This document shows, piece by piece, positions 49,801-60,667 of a DNA stretch of 64,000 nucleotides. The stretch's first letter is position 1. Every line of letters begins with the position of its first letter. Both the position numbers and the translations under genes were made by a program. Source of the DNA: Gyromitra esculenta (lineage: Eukaryota > Ascomycota > Pezizomycetes > Pezizales > Discinaceae); the NCBI GenBank assembly GCA_038503075.1, contig JBCAML010000001.1:1426001-1490000 (forward strand), in the 5' to 3' direction. A model generated the notes under the pieces. It was not told where the DNA came from, searched no databases, and saw only the letters and a program-made list of their open reading frames with translations.

Positions 49801-50442
49801 GGCCGACTTAAGAGAGTGGCAGCTCTAAATGGATGGCCATCACCACCGCATAGCAAGCAACAGGGGCAGGGGCAAGGGCAGAGACTAAGGCAAGTCTCAG
49901 ACTCTCAGCTTCAAGGTCGAGATCAAAATCAGGTTACCGGGGATATGTATGGTGGGCCACGCAGTTTGAGCCCTATCAAGCAAAACTTTGTGGTTGGAAA
50001 GGATTTGATCCCTATCGAGCAAAGGAATATGAAACAAGTTGTTGAGCGGAGCTTAAACCCATCATTGAGCGATAAGGAGACCGCGGAATATGAACTGTGG
50101 GACTATCCTCTACTCTCATCTACATATATTGCTAACTCCGTATAAAACAGATATATGTCTCACCCTCTCAACCTTCCGCTCGTTATAACTTCCGAGCTTC
50201 CGCCTAACACAGACAGAGCTTTTGTCGACTACGTCAACAGCACTTCTCCAGAAGCTGTCGCGAGCATGAGTGTAATAGACAAGGATATTAGTTTATACGA
50301 AGAATTTGTTGAGATTCCAGAAAACCCGCTGAGTGTGGATGAGACAGATGGAAGTAAGAAGAGGTATAGGGCGTATCAGCAGTGGATAATGACGGGGAAG
50401 TTGAAGCAACAGAGGATTGGGATGACATCGATCAGAGTTTAG
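46828..50442 (+). CDS. FIG4: SAC-domain PtdIns(3,5)P2 5-phosphatase FIG4
   Basis: A 1048-residue protein from nine exons: 46828-47643, 47712-48045, 48101-48201, 48265-48451, 48506-48603, 48661-48794, 48855-49218, 49276-50096 and 50151-50442. The first ~160 residues are Pro/Ser/Glu-rich and poorly conserved. The SAC domain starts near [17 protein letters not shown]. The catalytic CX5R motif is at residues 602-608 (CIDCLDR, followed by TN). [27 protein letters not shown] and DVETEQIV are FIG4-type. Fig4 works in a complex with the PIKfyve/Fab1 kinase and Vac14 on endolysosomal and vacuolar membranes, both activating synthesis of and hydrolysing PtdIns(3,5)P2. The last intron has a CTAAC branch and removes an apparent early stop at 50143-50145. 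The region around 49860-49890 is Gln/Gly-repetitive. Confidence 0.93.
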
Positions 50443-50820
50443 GAATTAAGCTACGACTTTCGTAGCATGACCTGCGTTTTTTATGGGTTTACGAAAACAT
50501 GTTTTTTTCTAAGTGCTTTATACCTCTCTTTATTGCATAATACTGTCATTTTTATTGCATAGCGGCAAGGCGTTATGGAGAAACAGGTGATGATTATTTC
50601 ATTATTTTCCCCTTTTCATTGTATGAGTATTATCACAGCGCAACTACTGGATGTCATATTATGTACCGTTCTCCCGAGTGCTCCCTAAAATCATAAATTT
50701 CCACAATATTTCTATATCCCTCAAACTTTTTTCTCCTTCACCAAACGCCTCGAATGAACCCAACATCCAGAATGGAAGCAATATAAATATGTAAAGAATA
50801 AATAAACGCCTTCACGGTGT
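50443..50820. other. convergent 3' intergenic region FIG4/PIG-P
   Basis: 378 bp between two convergent stop codons. It is AT-rich, with AATAAA-like strings near 50797-50805 on the plus strand, and must contain both polyadenylation regions. No other feature seen. Confidence 0.5.
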
Positions 50821-52007
50821 TTACCAAGCACCTAGCCCCTTCGCATTCTCTAGGCAATATAACGCTTCATCGTCTAGTCCCACCTCGAATTCCTCCCTCT
50901 CCCTCCCATCGCCGTAGAGGACTTCACATACCCCTCCCACTGGAATATCCATAACCGCATCTGTCCCTCTTCCCCAAAGCGCCTTCCAATCCCTCACACC
51001 GCCGGTACTCTCCAATACTCCTGTTCCCTTCCACTTCTCACTACAACTCTCCGCTCTGCCTCTCCCAGACCGTTTTGCGGACAATTTTGCTTCATAAACT
51101 TCCCGCCTGCGGTCTACACCGATATCAAGCGGGCTGATCAAAGACTCACCGCTCACAGCCTCCCTGTTCTTACTCCTGCTCCCCGTGGCAATCACGATGG
51201 GTACCTCCTCCCCAGGCACGGCTTTAAAATCCACAGCAGCAATATTTGCAGCATCATCAACCACACTCTCTATATTCCCAAATCTCCTGGTTAAATACTC
51301 CATATTATATGCCGCCAGCGCAACAAACACATAAACCACTAGCATGACCAAAAAGCTCGGTATGGCAAGTGACCACCATCGAGACGGATAGTAGTGTATC
51401 CCTACCGCGTGCAGAAGCGCTGCGGGGGAGTATGACCAGATTATATAAATTAGAAATGCCAGAGACGAAACAAGGTATAGGACGAAACCGTAGTATTCGT
51501 AAGTTGGGACCTTGGGCGAAGCGCGAGGGGTAGATTGCGCGATCCGGGAAGAGGTCGCGACGGCTTCAGAATCGGAGCTATCGGGTGTAGTAGGGCGGGA
51601 GGGTGTGAAGGGGGGGCGTAACAGCGAGGTTAAGGAAGGTGAGGGTGGGAGAGGCTATTAGGAATGTTAGTAGGAAGTCTGGTTTTACTCTGTAGTAGGA
51701 GGTAGAAGAAGCGTACTGTGGGAGGGCGATTATAGAATGGCGGCGCGAAGGAGCTCGGGTGAAGCATTCCGCCATTTGGTCCGCCAGATATCCAGTTTGG
51801 AAGCGAGGCAGTAGAGCTGCTGGAGGAAATCGAATCTATGTCGTCGTTGTCTGAATCAGAAAATCCACCACTTCCTCCTCCGCCGCCGCCGCCATTACTA
51901 TTGCCGCTACCAAAGGAGTTTCCTTTTCGCCGAGCTGCATCGCTTGGGAGGTGTGGAGAGGACGCAGATGTGGTGAATGGCGGTGGGTGGAGTAATGAGG
52001 ATGGCAT
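50821..52007 (-). CDS. GPI19: GPI-GlcNAc transferase subunit PIG-P
   Basis: A 374-residue protein from two exons, 52007-51717 and 51654-50821. The 62 nt intron has a perfect TACTAAC branch site. The N-terminal ~145 residues are Ser/Gly/Pro-rich and disordered. The PIG-P domain follows: TYEYYGFVLYLVSSLAFLIY (first membrane segment, about 150-170), then HYYPSRWWSLAIP and the second membrane segment (about 196-212), ending in AAYNMEY. PIG-P is a small subunit of the ER enzyme that adds GlcNAc to phosphatidylinositol, the first step of GPI anchor synthesis. The C-terminal ~150 residues after the domain are hydrophilic with no known motif. Such extensions are usual in filamentous fungi, while the yeast protein is much shorter. 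Confidence 0.88.
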
Positions 52008-52445
52008 GGGGTTGGTGTTGACGTCGTTGGAGCTTCGTGTGCCCAGTTTTCAAGAGTTTCTAAATATACAGGACTAGGATGCAAGCTGTCGACATCTCAC
52101 AGATGAGAAATCATGAACCGCTTCTGGCTTCTGGCCTGTACGGATATAAGTTCCGTATTGAAGCACGTAATTCTTCGATAATTTGAGTATCATAGCTGGC
52201 AGAAAACCACACCCGGAAACTCTTTTTAAATTTGCATCCCTTGACGCCGAAGAACCACAAACTATTACGCACATAAAATGCTACATAAAAGATAGGAACA
52301 TAGAAGAAAAAAATAGACAGTATGAAGATAGAAACGCCCAAAAAAAAAAAAAAAGAGAAAGTCCACTAAATGAATCACTGTAACATCTGCATCGCTCCTC
52401 GTAAATAATCATCCTCTATCCCAATACCGACCTGCTTAGCAGTTT
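52008..52445. other. intergenic region PIG-P/BOS1
   Basis: 438 bp in tandem orientation (BOS1 upstream, PIG-P downstream, both minus). It contains an A-rich run at 52340-52356 and should hold the PIG-P promoter and BOS1 terminator. Nothing else recognised. Confidence 0.4.
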
Positions 52446-53381
52446 TTAACGGAACCACCTCAACACCAAATAACAAAACACAAAGAAGACCACTATTCCC
52501 CCATAGAAGATCCACTTATCTTGACTTGCTCTCCTTTCGATCATCCTAATAGTATCCCTGCTCACACCCAACATATTCGCAACACTATACAGCTTCCTTT
52601 GCGTATTCTTCAGCATCGCTCTCTGTTCTCCCAGGTCCGCAAGTACTGCCATCCCACGATCCAGGTAGTCATCCAGCTGTTCATTAGTCCTGCTCATGAA
52701 ATCTCTCTCCCTGAATACATGATCCTCCATGGCGATACTTCCATGCTGTAGTCCGCCAGAGCCAGAGCCAGGAGCCGGCGCAAACGGAGAATGCGAGGAA
52801 GTCGAATGGGTCCGAGTGTGTGCGGTGTTGGCATACGGGTTTTCTGGTGTCGCAGAGCTATGTCCACGACGACCAAGGAGCTCCCCGCGGGCGACGGTGT
52901 GCTCTTGTTCTGAACGGTCGGATCTTAACTTTTCAAATTGTTGTCGATATTCACTCATTTCTTTACGGAAGTTCTTGACACGCTGGAAAGCCTTTTCTTG
53001 TTTGGCAGGGACTATTTCCCGTCGCGCCATAGAGTCGTAATCATCGATGGTACGGGCGAGGGATGCGAGGGACGCGGAGATCTGGCCTGTCATTCCATCA
53101 TCGTTGTCAGTGAGCTAGCTCCCGAGGCTGTAGAAAAGCGAGCCTGATCGCCATCACAATCGAGTATCATCGTAATAAGGCGCAGATAAAGGGGGTAAAC
53201 GTACCTTGCAGCGCCGGGGACGAGCTCACGGGTGATTCAGCGAAGGTGTTGAGGTCCTTCTTGATCGAGCCCGTCTGCTTCAACGCAGAATTGAACAGCG
53301 AATTCTACCACCATGCGCATCAGCACCGTCACCCCACTCCATCACGATAACTTTCACCCGTGGTCTATAGAAACCTACCAT
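52446..53381 (-). CDS. BOS1: Golgi/ER SNARE BOS1 (membrin)
   Basis: A 247-residue tail-anchored SNARE from three exons: 53381-53379, 53304-53205 and 53086-52446. The first coding exon is the ATG alone, spliced to AAT TCG CTG (MNSLFNSALKQTGSIKKDL). The N-terminal helical region (SASLASLARTIDDYDSMARREIV) is followed by a Ser/His/Pro-rich linker. The SNARE motif (ERDFMSRTNEQLDDYLDRGMAVLADLGEQRAMLKNTQRKLYSVANMLG) carries Gln in the central layer position expected of a Qb-SNARE. One C-terminal membrane anchor ends CYLVLRWFR. Bos1 pairs with Sed5, Bet1 and Sec22 in ER-to-Golgi vesicle fusion. Confidence 0.9.
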
Positions 53382-55372
53382 GATATCCCAAGTGCGCCTG
53401 TAGCCCCTGTCAAGGTAGATCTCAGAGAGCTCGATAGACAGCTCCTAAGCCTCCTCGTAACGGAAAAGACGATCAGCAGCAGGAACAGTGGGTGCGCAGA
53501 AAGTCTCAGACGGCGATGGGCGACAACGACGATGAACTCGATAGACAGGGGAGTGGAGTGGAGATGGAGTTGGATGGATAAGTACGGAGCAGCGCTAGGG
53601 CTCTTTGTTGGCGCTGGCATGGGATTAAAGTTCGATCGCACGAAGATGACACTTGGAGGTTTCGTTGCGGCTCCCGCGAACTCAGGCCGTCTTGTCTGTT
53701 CTTGCAGGTCTTTTCAACTTTGACCGGGAATGCAACTGACTGCCCGACCCCAGGATGTGTCGGTTTTGTACAACTCCCGGCAAGGCCCCGACGTTCTCCG
53801 TATAGCGAAATCTGGAGATAAACCGACACCGTCAGTGGTTCCTGGGTCCGTTCTTGCATGCTTTTTTTATTATTATTCAAGAAGATCGGAAAGGCTTCTC
53901 GTCTTGACAGAGTCTTCGCTTCGCATCCACCACCAAGCGCTGCTTTCTTGACAAGCAAGAGTTCCCTCTTCACCAATACTCAAGCACCTCCTCCATCCAC
54001 CAAGCCCTTTATTACTATTACCTAGGTAACTCAGAATCAGACCACCAAAAAGCATCTCGTAGGAGCGGGGCCATGCTATTTGGATCCCTACTGACCTAAA
54101 AGACTACGCAGTCTCTATGACTCTCATGACAGAACAAAAGGGGTGGCAAAAGCTCCCTGCACATATATACTGAGTACATACATGACTTTTCATCCCTACT
54201 GCACTCTGGCTGAGTTTCAGAATCACCCAACCTCCTTCGCCCTGCACACCCAACTCGTGTTATACGGCTATCCATACGGCAGGGGACAAAAAGCTATTCC
54301 GTAGAGTACGATTATTCATCTTTAAAGCCACCGTCGCCTTCCCAGACGATTGTTGAGCTGTCCTCGAAAAGAATCGGATCCAGTTGTAGAAGCGGAGCCT
54401 TGAGGCCAGCATTGCTCATGGGAGAGGGAGTACAACGCAAGGTTTATAAGACTCTAGGAGAGCACCCTCATTCATCAAACTGGGTATACTACCGTAGGGA
54501 ACACTACAACACTTGAACATACGTCTTACTGTACGTGAAAGGTGATTCACGCATGTGACATACTGATGACAGGGCTAGATATTTCCTTAGAACACCCTTT
54601 TACATGATTTTTTTCATCTCAAGTAAAATAGCATCTTCAATTAATTGGTTACCAAATGGAGAAAAAACGTGCAACTCTCGGGACAGTCAAATCAGAGCCA
54701 ACGCAAAACTTTATTATGAGCAGCGCGAAGGCTTCTTTAAGAGCACATTCTGGAGAGCCGTCGACGGAAAAAATACTCGACAGCTAGACAAAGCCTGTAG
54801 ACCCTCCTCTTTTCCTCACATGAGGAAGCCATTAACCCTCCAGTATTCGTCCTCAGTGGCTCTCGGCACACTAGAACTACCTGAAAGTTCTGATCATTCT
54901 CTCTTATCCCCAAATTCACCGGCCGCAGGTCTCCACGCGCCGTGATCAAAAACTCCCAGTCACCCTCAGTATCTCTCGCCAACAATGCGTGGTAAAACAA
55001 ATAAAGAAGTGTAAAGGTGTCGGGGGAAAAACAATAAGATGCTAGAAAAAAGGAAATCTCAAAAAGAACACAAGACCAGGGCTCTAGTTTGCGATACTCC
55101 GGTAAAGAAAAAACCCATACCCATAAAGAAAAGAAAAAGCCCAAACAAAAACACCGCACGATGCAAGTTATAATAGCAACGGTGAAAGAGCCTCCCCAAC
55201 TGTTTCTTTCGCCGGTAAAAAAAAAAAAAGAAATAAAGAAATAAAACCGCGATCCCTATTCATTTTCAATCAGCCCCTCCCGATTTACTTTTGTTGATAT
55301 GTCGTCCCGTCATGAAGAAAAAAAATTAATAATACAAATGATGAGTGGATATTGCCCAGCGACCCATGTAGA
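53382..55372. other. gene-free interval BOS1/TBP
   Basis: 2.0 kb holding the BOS1 promoter and the TBP 3' region. CT-rich patches occur near 53920-54010. A-rich runs at 55217-55245 and 55308-55330 lie just downstream of the TBP stop. Open frames on both strands lack protein features. Confidence 0.45.
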
Positions 55373-56345
55373 TTAGACTTTGCGGAAATCTATCGTGTTG
55401 TCAGTAGAGTATTTTTCAAAAAAGAAAAAAGAAGACCGTACCGTTTAACACAGGGTAGATGGACTCAAATGCCGTGTAAATCTCTTCACGGACCTTCGCA
55501 CCCGTCAAAACAATCTTGCCGCTTACGAAGATCAATAGTACGATTTTTGGCTTGAGCATTCTGTAAATCAACCCAGGGAACAACTCTGGTTCGTAAGAGC
55601 TAAAGTGGTGATGGCGGGAGGCAAGCCCCTCAAGACGGATTGGGAACTTAATATCGCACGACCCGACGATGTTCTGAATCTTGAAGTCGGTGAACTTCGC
55701 ATTGAAACCGAGCTTCTGGATGATGCGAGCGTATTTGCGCGACGCAAGCTTAGAATCATCTTCAGATTTAGCACCAGTGACGACCATTTTGCCGGAAGCG
55801 AAGATTAATGCAGTTGTTTTCGGCTCGCGAATACGCATGATGACAGCAGCGAAACGCTATAGCAGTGACAGCATAAGTAAGTGCTAAAAGAACCAGGATC
55901 ATCAGAGCAACAAATAGGTTAGTAGTACCTTAGGATTGTACTCCGCGTTCCTAGCATGCAGCGCAATCGTCTTAAGATCCAATCGACAATCTAGATTGAC
56001 GGTTGCAACGATGTTTCTTTATGCATGCCAGTTTAATTTATGTTTGTAGATTTTAATAAACGGCAAAAATAAATAAGGGAATACTCACTGCAGGGTAGGA
56101 ACAATCCCGCTAACCGACGGCGTACCGTTGGGCGTAGTAGCGGGAGTTGCTGGAGTAGCGACAGGTCCGGATTGATCGTCAGCTTGCTCGCCTTGTTCCC
56201 CATGCTGACCATTCAATTTCTGGCTCTCAACATCGGAAGATGGAGGAGTGAGATCGCCGGCACCACCAGGGAAAGACAACGACGCCGGACTAGTGAAAGC
56301 CTTCGCTTGCAGAGCGTTCTGCGGATGAGAGATGATGGTAGACAT
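55373..56345 (-). CDS. SPT15: TATA-box binding protein
   Basis: A 258-residue protein from four exons: 56345-56089, 56016-55929, 55856-55442 and 55389-55373. A variable Pro/Thr/Gly-rich N-terminus of about 80 residues precedes the two pseudo-symmetric TBP repeats. Repeat 1 begins [20 protein letters not shown] and contains [20 protein letters not shown]. Repeat 2 contains [20 protein letters not shown] and [19 protein letters not shown]. The final exon encodes only DFRKV. TBP nucleates pre-initiation complexes for all three RNA polymerases in the nucleus. The core is nearly invariant, so identification is certain. The start codon is preceded by a G/T-rich leader. Confidence 0.97.
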
Positions 56346-58270
56346 AATTGTAGTAGATGAACCGACACCAAGGCTGATGGAAGATAGGACTGAGAAGGGT
56401 TGTGTCGTTGGGTTGGGGTGGGTTGGGTTAGGTTGGTTGTTATTATTCTTCGGTGTGCAGAGAATGTGTACCGGATAAGGAGAAGAACAACCGAATGTCT
56501 CTCCTACTTGGTGGCGATGTGATTCTTTTAATTTATTTATTCTCCCTCTTTTCTGTTCGTAAAGGAGTGGCTACTATCGATGTAGAATGAAGGACAGACG
56601 GTTCACACAGCTAGCTGATAAACCTGCTGAGTGATGGTGATGGATGACTTCGGTGGAGTTGATTGTTGGTGTGGCGACCGACACGGTATGCAACACAAGT
56701 ACCAACGATTCGAACAATCGCGTTCTTCTTCCTGTCGTGATGACTAAGAGAGTAGCGGAGTTCTGGATTTTACGGAAGAAAGGATCGAACAGCGCTTCGG
56801 GGGGGCTTCGAAGATACGCTGATCAGCACGATAAGAACAGGGTCGTGGGGGATGAACAAACGGGGGTTGGTTCTGTGCGTGGGTGAGGCCAGAGGTTTTT
56901 AAAGAGAAGGGTGAGCGGGATGCGGACCAGCTTATATACTGCCAGTGCCAAGACTTCGTCTTGTGCCGCAGCTGTGACTCACACACGCTAAACGCCTCCA
57001 GCACTCCCTTTTCAGCGCATCAAGGGAGGTGAGTCGCAGACTTTTCACAAACCAGGCTGCAACAACAACGATTATCCACCACCTAAAACAGCCGGTCCGA
57101 AGGCAACTTTTTTTTGCTTCCACCAACAAAAGAAAACTACAGCAGCGTACAGCCCCATCTAGCCGACGATGCAGAACTATGCAGACAAAAAAAACCCACG
57201 CAAATAAAATAAATAACCCCCGAAGAAAGACCCTGCCTCCATCTCGTAATAGCCATTCCCTCTATGGATACACATCACAATAACAACAGAAGGTTCCAGC
57301 CCAGCCCGGAAGATGAAAGAGAAGAGCCTCGGTGGAAGTGGTTGTCTGTTGCCACGGTTTTGTTGGTTGGTGATTGGTGATTGTCGGTCGCGAGCGCACC
57401 CCCTGCCCATCTTAGAGCCTCCCTGTTTTTTTTTCTGCCCACCCCGCCCCTTTCTTTCTTTCTCCGTGTGCCGTTGACGCGTCGCTTTGTCCCCTCCATT
57501 CGCCCCTTGGATTTGCACCAGAACACACCGAAAAGAAAATCGCTTCACAGTTGGCTCTGTTGTCAGTCTCGCCCATCCATTCCGTGTCAGCGTGTCCGCC
57601 ATATTAGTATTTTCTGTCCCCCCCCCAAAGGCTGCCTGCTGTCCCCCGCTGGTAATGAGTCAGTATGGATATGAGCTCTTCTTCTGCAATCTTGTGTTGG
57701 CGAAATATATTTATTTTTGCAGCAAAAAATAAGCTGGGAGTGAGAAGAGATGAGACAAGAACGAAGGGAAGAAACAAAGACAGCTCCAAAAAAACAAATC
57801 GCCTCAAGATGCCACTTGTGACTGTGGGTGGTGAAGTGGGGAGGCAAGTGGGGAGGCAAGGAAACAGAAAAAATCAAGGGAAAAGCGGGACTCGAGTCGG
57901 AAGAAAAGAGAAGGGAAGAGAGGCGCTGCAATCTGACCGGGTCTCCTTGAAACTGTAATCAAACGCCCGCTTCTTGGCTCCACAGCTGACGCGGGACAGT
58001 GCTGCTAATCCTATTTCCAGTAACCGCTTGTGAACCCAAGACCACCGCTTTCAGTTCTTCTTTCCCCCTGCCCTTGCGGCGATGCAGCGCTTCAAGTCGC
58101 ACCCCTGGCTGATAATAACGACGGTCAGAGATAGAGAGGCAGGTATTATGGCTGCCTCAATTTTAGCTTTTTCTGGAGAGGAAGGATTTTTCCCATCACT
58201 CCGAGACTGATATTGCCCCAGTTACCCCTAATCGTTGATCCTAATGTAGCCAACTGCTTACTGGAACTCT
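56346..58270. other. TBP upstream region, gene-free
   Basis: 1.9 kb upstream of TBP (minus strand). It includes a ggttgg-rich stretch at 56401-56440 and CT/A-rich low-complexity tracts between 57180 and 57930, such as direct aagtggggaggc repeats at 57835-57858. It is likely promoter and leader DNA for TBP. No gene on the other side is supported. Confidence 0.4.
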
Positions 58271-58274
58271 ATGG

Positions 58275-58320
58275 CACTGCGGGTGCCGGGGTAAGGCTGC
58301 CACTAGGTGGCGGTGCGGGC
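58275..58320 (-). repeat. CCGTAG-family repeat copy 1
   Basis: Reads, on the minus strand, as the repeat with cccgcaccgccacctagtgg...ttacccc...gcacccgcagtg. It aligns with copies at 58.47, 58.63, 58.83, 60.43 and 60.62 kb. Non-coding. Confidence 0.55.
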
Positions 58321-58470
58321 AGGAAAAGGCTGCCTTTCCTCCCAGCCCACAACTCCCCAAGAGACCTGATAAAAACTTTTTAATGAGTGGAGAATACTAT
58401 GGACTAAGTATCGGCCTAAGTTAATTGGTAAATTTGGGAGATTCAGGCAAGCTTGGACTCCTCAAGAGAA

Positions 58471-58670
58471 GTGCTGCATCGCCACCTTGTGATAGACTTA
58501 CCCCGACACCCGTAGCACAAGCGTTGGAACGGTCAGGGGAGTACAGAAAAACCGTTTTTCGTAACTTAGTCGTTGTGGCTGAATATTCTGGCCGTTCCAA
58601 CTTCACCCCCATACACTTCATGTTGTACTACGGGTATAGGGGTGAGTGATGTAAAGCGGCGGTGCTGCGG
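58471..58670. mobile_element. composite ~200 bp TIR element
   Basis: The outer arms 58471-58519 and 58625-58670 are inverted copies of the CCGTAG repeat (shared accgccRcYtt and acccgtagYacaa). An inner inverted repeat, GTTGGAACGG at 58523-58532 with CCGTTCCAAC at 58592-58601, encloses a core related to the element at 37215-37320. The nested arms suggest a MITE with two-layer TIRs or one element inserted in another. Confidence 0.6.
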
Positions 58671-58827
58671 GTACGCAAGCACCAGCATTCACTCACAAAA
58701 TGTGCCCAAAATCACTATCATGATGAAGTTAATAAAAGGAAGGAAACCATACAAAGATAGAAGATACAATAATGATTGAAAATCGCTGTAATAACTGGTG
58801 TGAGGAACAGTTCAATTTAGACCTAGG

Positions 58828-58869
58828 GTACCGCCACTTTGAATCACTTATCCCTACACTCGTAGTACC
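58828..58869 (+). repeat. CCGTAG-family repeat copy 4
   Basis: taccgccactttgaatcact through tacactcgtagtacc aligns with the plus-orientation copies at 58471 and 60621. Single arm, non-coding. Confidence 0.5.
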
Positions 58870-59727
58870 TCCACAAGCTCTTTACCACGGGTCTTATCTA
58901 ACCTCTCTACCTCTAGCCCTAATCCTCTATCAAAACTGTGGCCTGCCATATATATGCCAAGCCATATCCAGACCACATACACAATACCTAATTCCAGTTG
59001 GTTGTCCCGAACTTTGGCCGTAATCACGGGACTATGATAGGCTTCTTGGCAGCACTTAGAACCGCAACAGCCCTAACCCAGAGATTTTGGTGTCAGATTA
59101 TCATTGATGTTTTCTAGGACCCGAGGCCATAAGGGGTTATTATGCAGCAAAAACTATTCAAGAAAATATTGCAATCGTAGAGAGTGTAAATGACCATTTT
59201 AGGGTCTGTTTGCAGGTGAAAAAAATAGAAAATTCCAAAAAATTACGTGTGTAACTCTAGAAATTAACCAGATTATCAGCTAGAAATGGAGTTATGATAG
59301 GGATGGACGGTTTCTTTGCCATGGGATAAAGTTTGTAGCCAAGATTAGCTGAGATTACGATAGGTTTTACTGTACATACATGGCCGAGGGAAACCCAAGC
59401 AAGCTAGATAGCTCAACCAGGAACATACTACATATAAATTAGGGAGGGCTCTGCTGTGGTGCATTTCCGTTTAAATGTAGACCAACAACACATGGGGGAG
59501 AGGCGCCCTCCAACCTTAATTTTAAAGTAATCCGATGTACTAATAATTGTGGATAGTTTATATTTAAAAAGGCATGTCTTTAGAAGCATTTGTGCTGGAG
59601 TTTGGGGATTTTGTCTGTAAGGGTTGGCAGAGAGCTTGGCAAAACCGCCAGATAGTGCCAAGTCTATATGCGTATATTCGATAGTCGGCGGGGTATATTT
59701 AGGAGCGCTCCATCTCCTTATTTTCAC

Positions 59728-59893
59728 AGGTTTTATTCCACCACAACCACCAGCTCCTCTACCTTGAAAAAACTTCAAGCTTCTCGCTTATATGTTTCTA
59801 GAATTCTGAAGTTCTCCTAAGTGGCTTAATTGGCTCTGGGCGTTGGAATAACGGTCTAAAAATCGTGGTGCGCACTTAAGCGTACACGCACCA
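59728..59893 (+). repeat. dispersed repeat, copy B
   Basis: Same strand and order as copy A at 28774-28936, identical over the first 23 bases and diverged after that. It ends near cttaagcgtacacgcacc. Probably a transposon fragment. Confidence 0.55.
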
Positions 59894-60408
59894 TAGTTGT
59901 CTTGTCATTATAATAAGAGACGGCCGCTAGAGGTTCGCTAGACACGAAACCATGATGTATGTTTTGGCAGCATCTGTTAATATATATATTTTCTCCTTTG
60001 GAAACTTTATAGTTGTAAATCCGTTTATAGTCTGCTGTTTTTGCGATCTCGTCTTACTACGTTTGGACATCTCTCTACGGGTGATTAACCCGTCGGGAAT
60101 TGCTTAAAATATAAATCCACTTAAGTGGTGCTTTGCGAAAATTATAATATTTCGGTAGCTCGAAAAAAAATATACTGAACCCTCCCGGCACATTAAACGC
60201 CTGCTCAGGGTACATCTTCCTACCCAGCATGTTCGAGGAGGAGGAGATGACCTATACCTCTAATGCGGATAGAGCACAACCGCCTTACGAGAATACTAGC
60301 CATAGGAATACTCACCTTGTAAGAACGCGATGTCTAGTCCTGGTTGGAAGGGTAGTTTTGGGTATGACTCGCTTTTCTTGTAACGGCAAATCACATACGA
60401 GAATCGTT

Positions 60409-60468
60409 TCCCCTCATACCCGTAGTACTACGGGTGCGAGGGAAGTCTGGCGGCAAGTGGCAGTGCAG
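60409..60468. repeat. CCGTAG-family palindromic copy 5
   Basis: A perfect palindrome, acccgtagtactacgggt (60418-60435), joins a plus-strand partial arm to a full minus-strand copy (to 60468, with cggcaagtggcagtgcag). The two arms meet with no spacer. Confidence 0.6.
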
Positions 60469-60620
60469 TTCTTCCCTTGATGGATTCAAGCTTGTTTGCG
60501 ATCCATACTTTTTCCAATTAATTTAGTTTGATGTTTAATAAATTGCGTTCTTGATCTATTAGGCCTTTTTATTAGGGCTCTGAAGGAGTTATGGAGGGAA
60601 GAAGGGATTAAGCTCTCTCA

Positions 60621-60667
60621 CTCGCACCGCCATCTGTTGCCAGACCTACCCCTTCACCCGTAGTACT
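60621..60667 (+). repeat. CCGTAG-family repeat copy 6
   Basis: ctcgcaccgccatctgttgc...ccttcacccgtagtact in plus orientation. A short inverted partner (agatactacgg, 60709-60719) follows about 45 bases later. Confidence 0.55.

Noticed and set aside
53313..53723. 136-codon plus-strand open frame
   Set aside because: It overlaps the BOS1 first intron and promoter on the opposite strand, has no family motif, and the BOS1 model explains the region.
54737..55159. 140-codon minus-strand frame downstream of TBP
   Set aside because: Phe/Leu-rich from T-rich 3' flank, no motif, and starts beyond any plausible promoter; most likely TBP 3' region.
59428..59778. 116-codon minus-strand frame
   Set aside because: Overlaps repeat copy B and shows no transposase or other protein signature; could be a transposon relic but cannot be supported as a gene.
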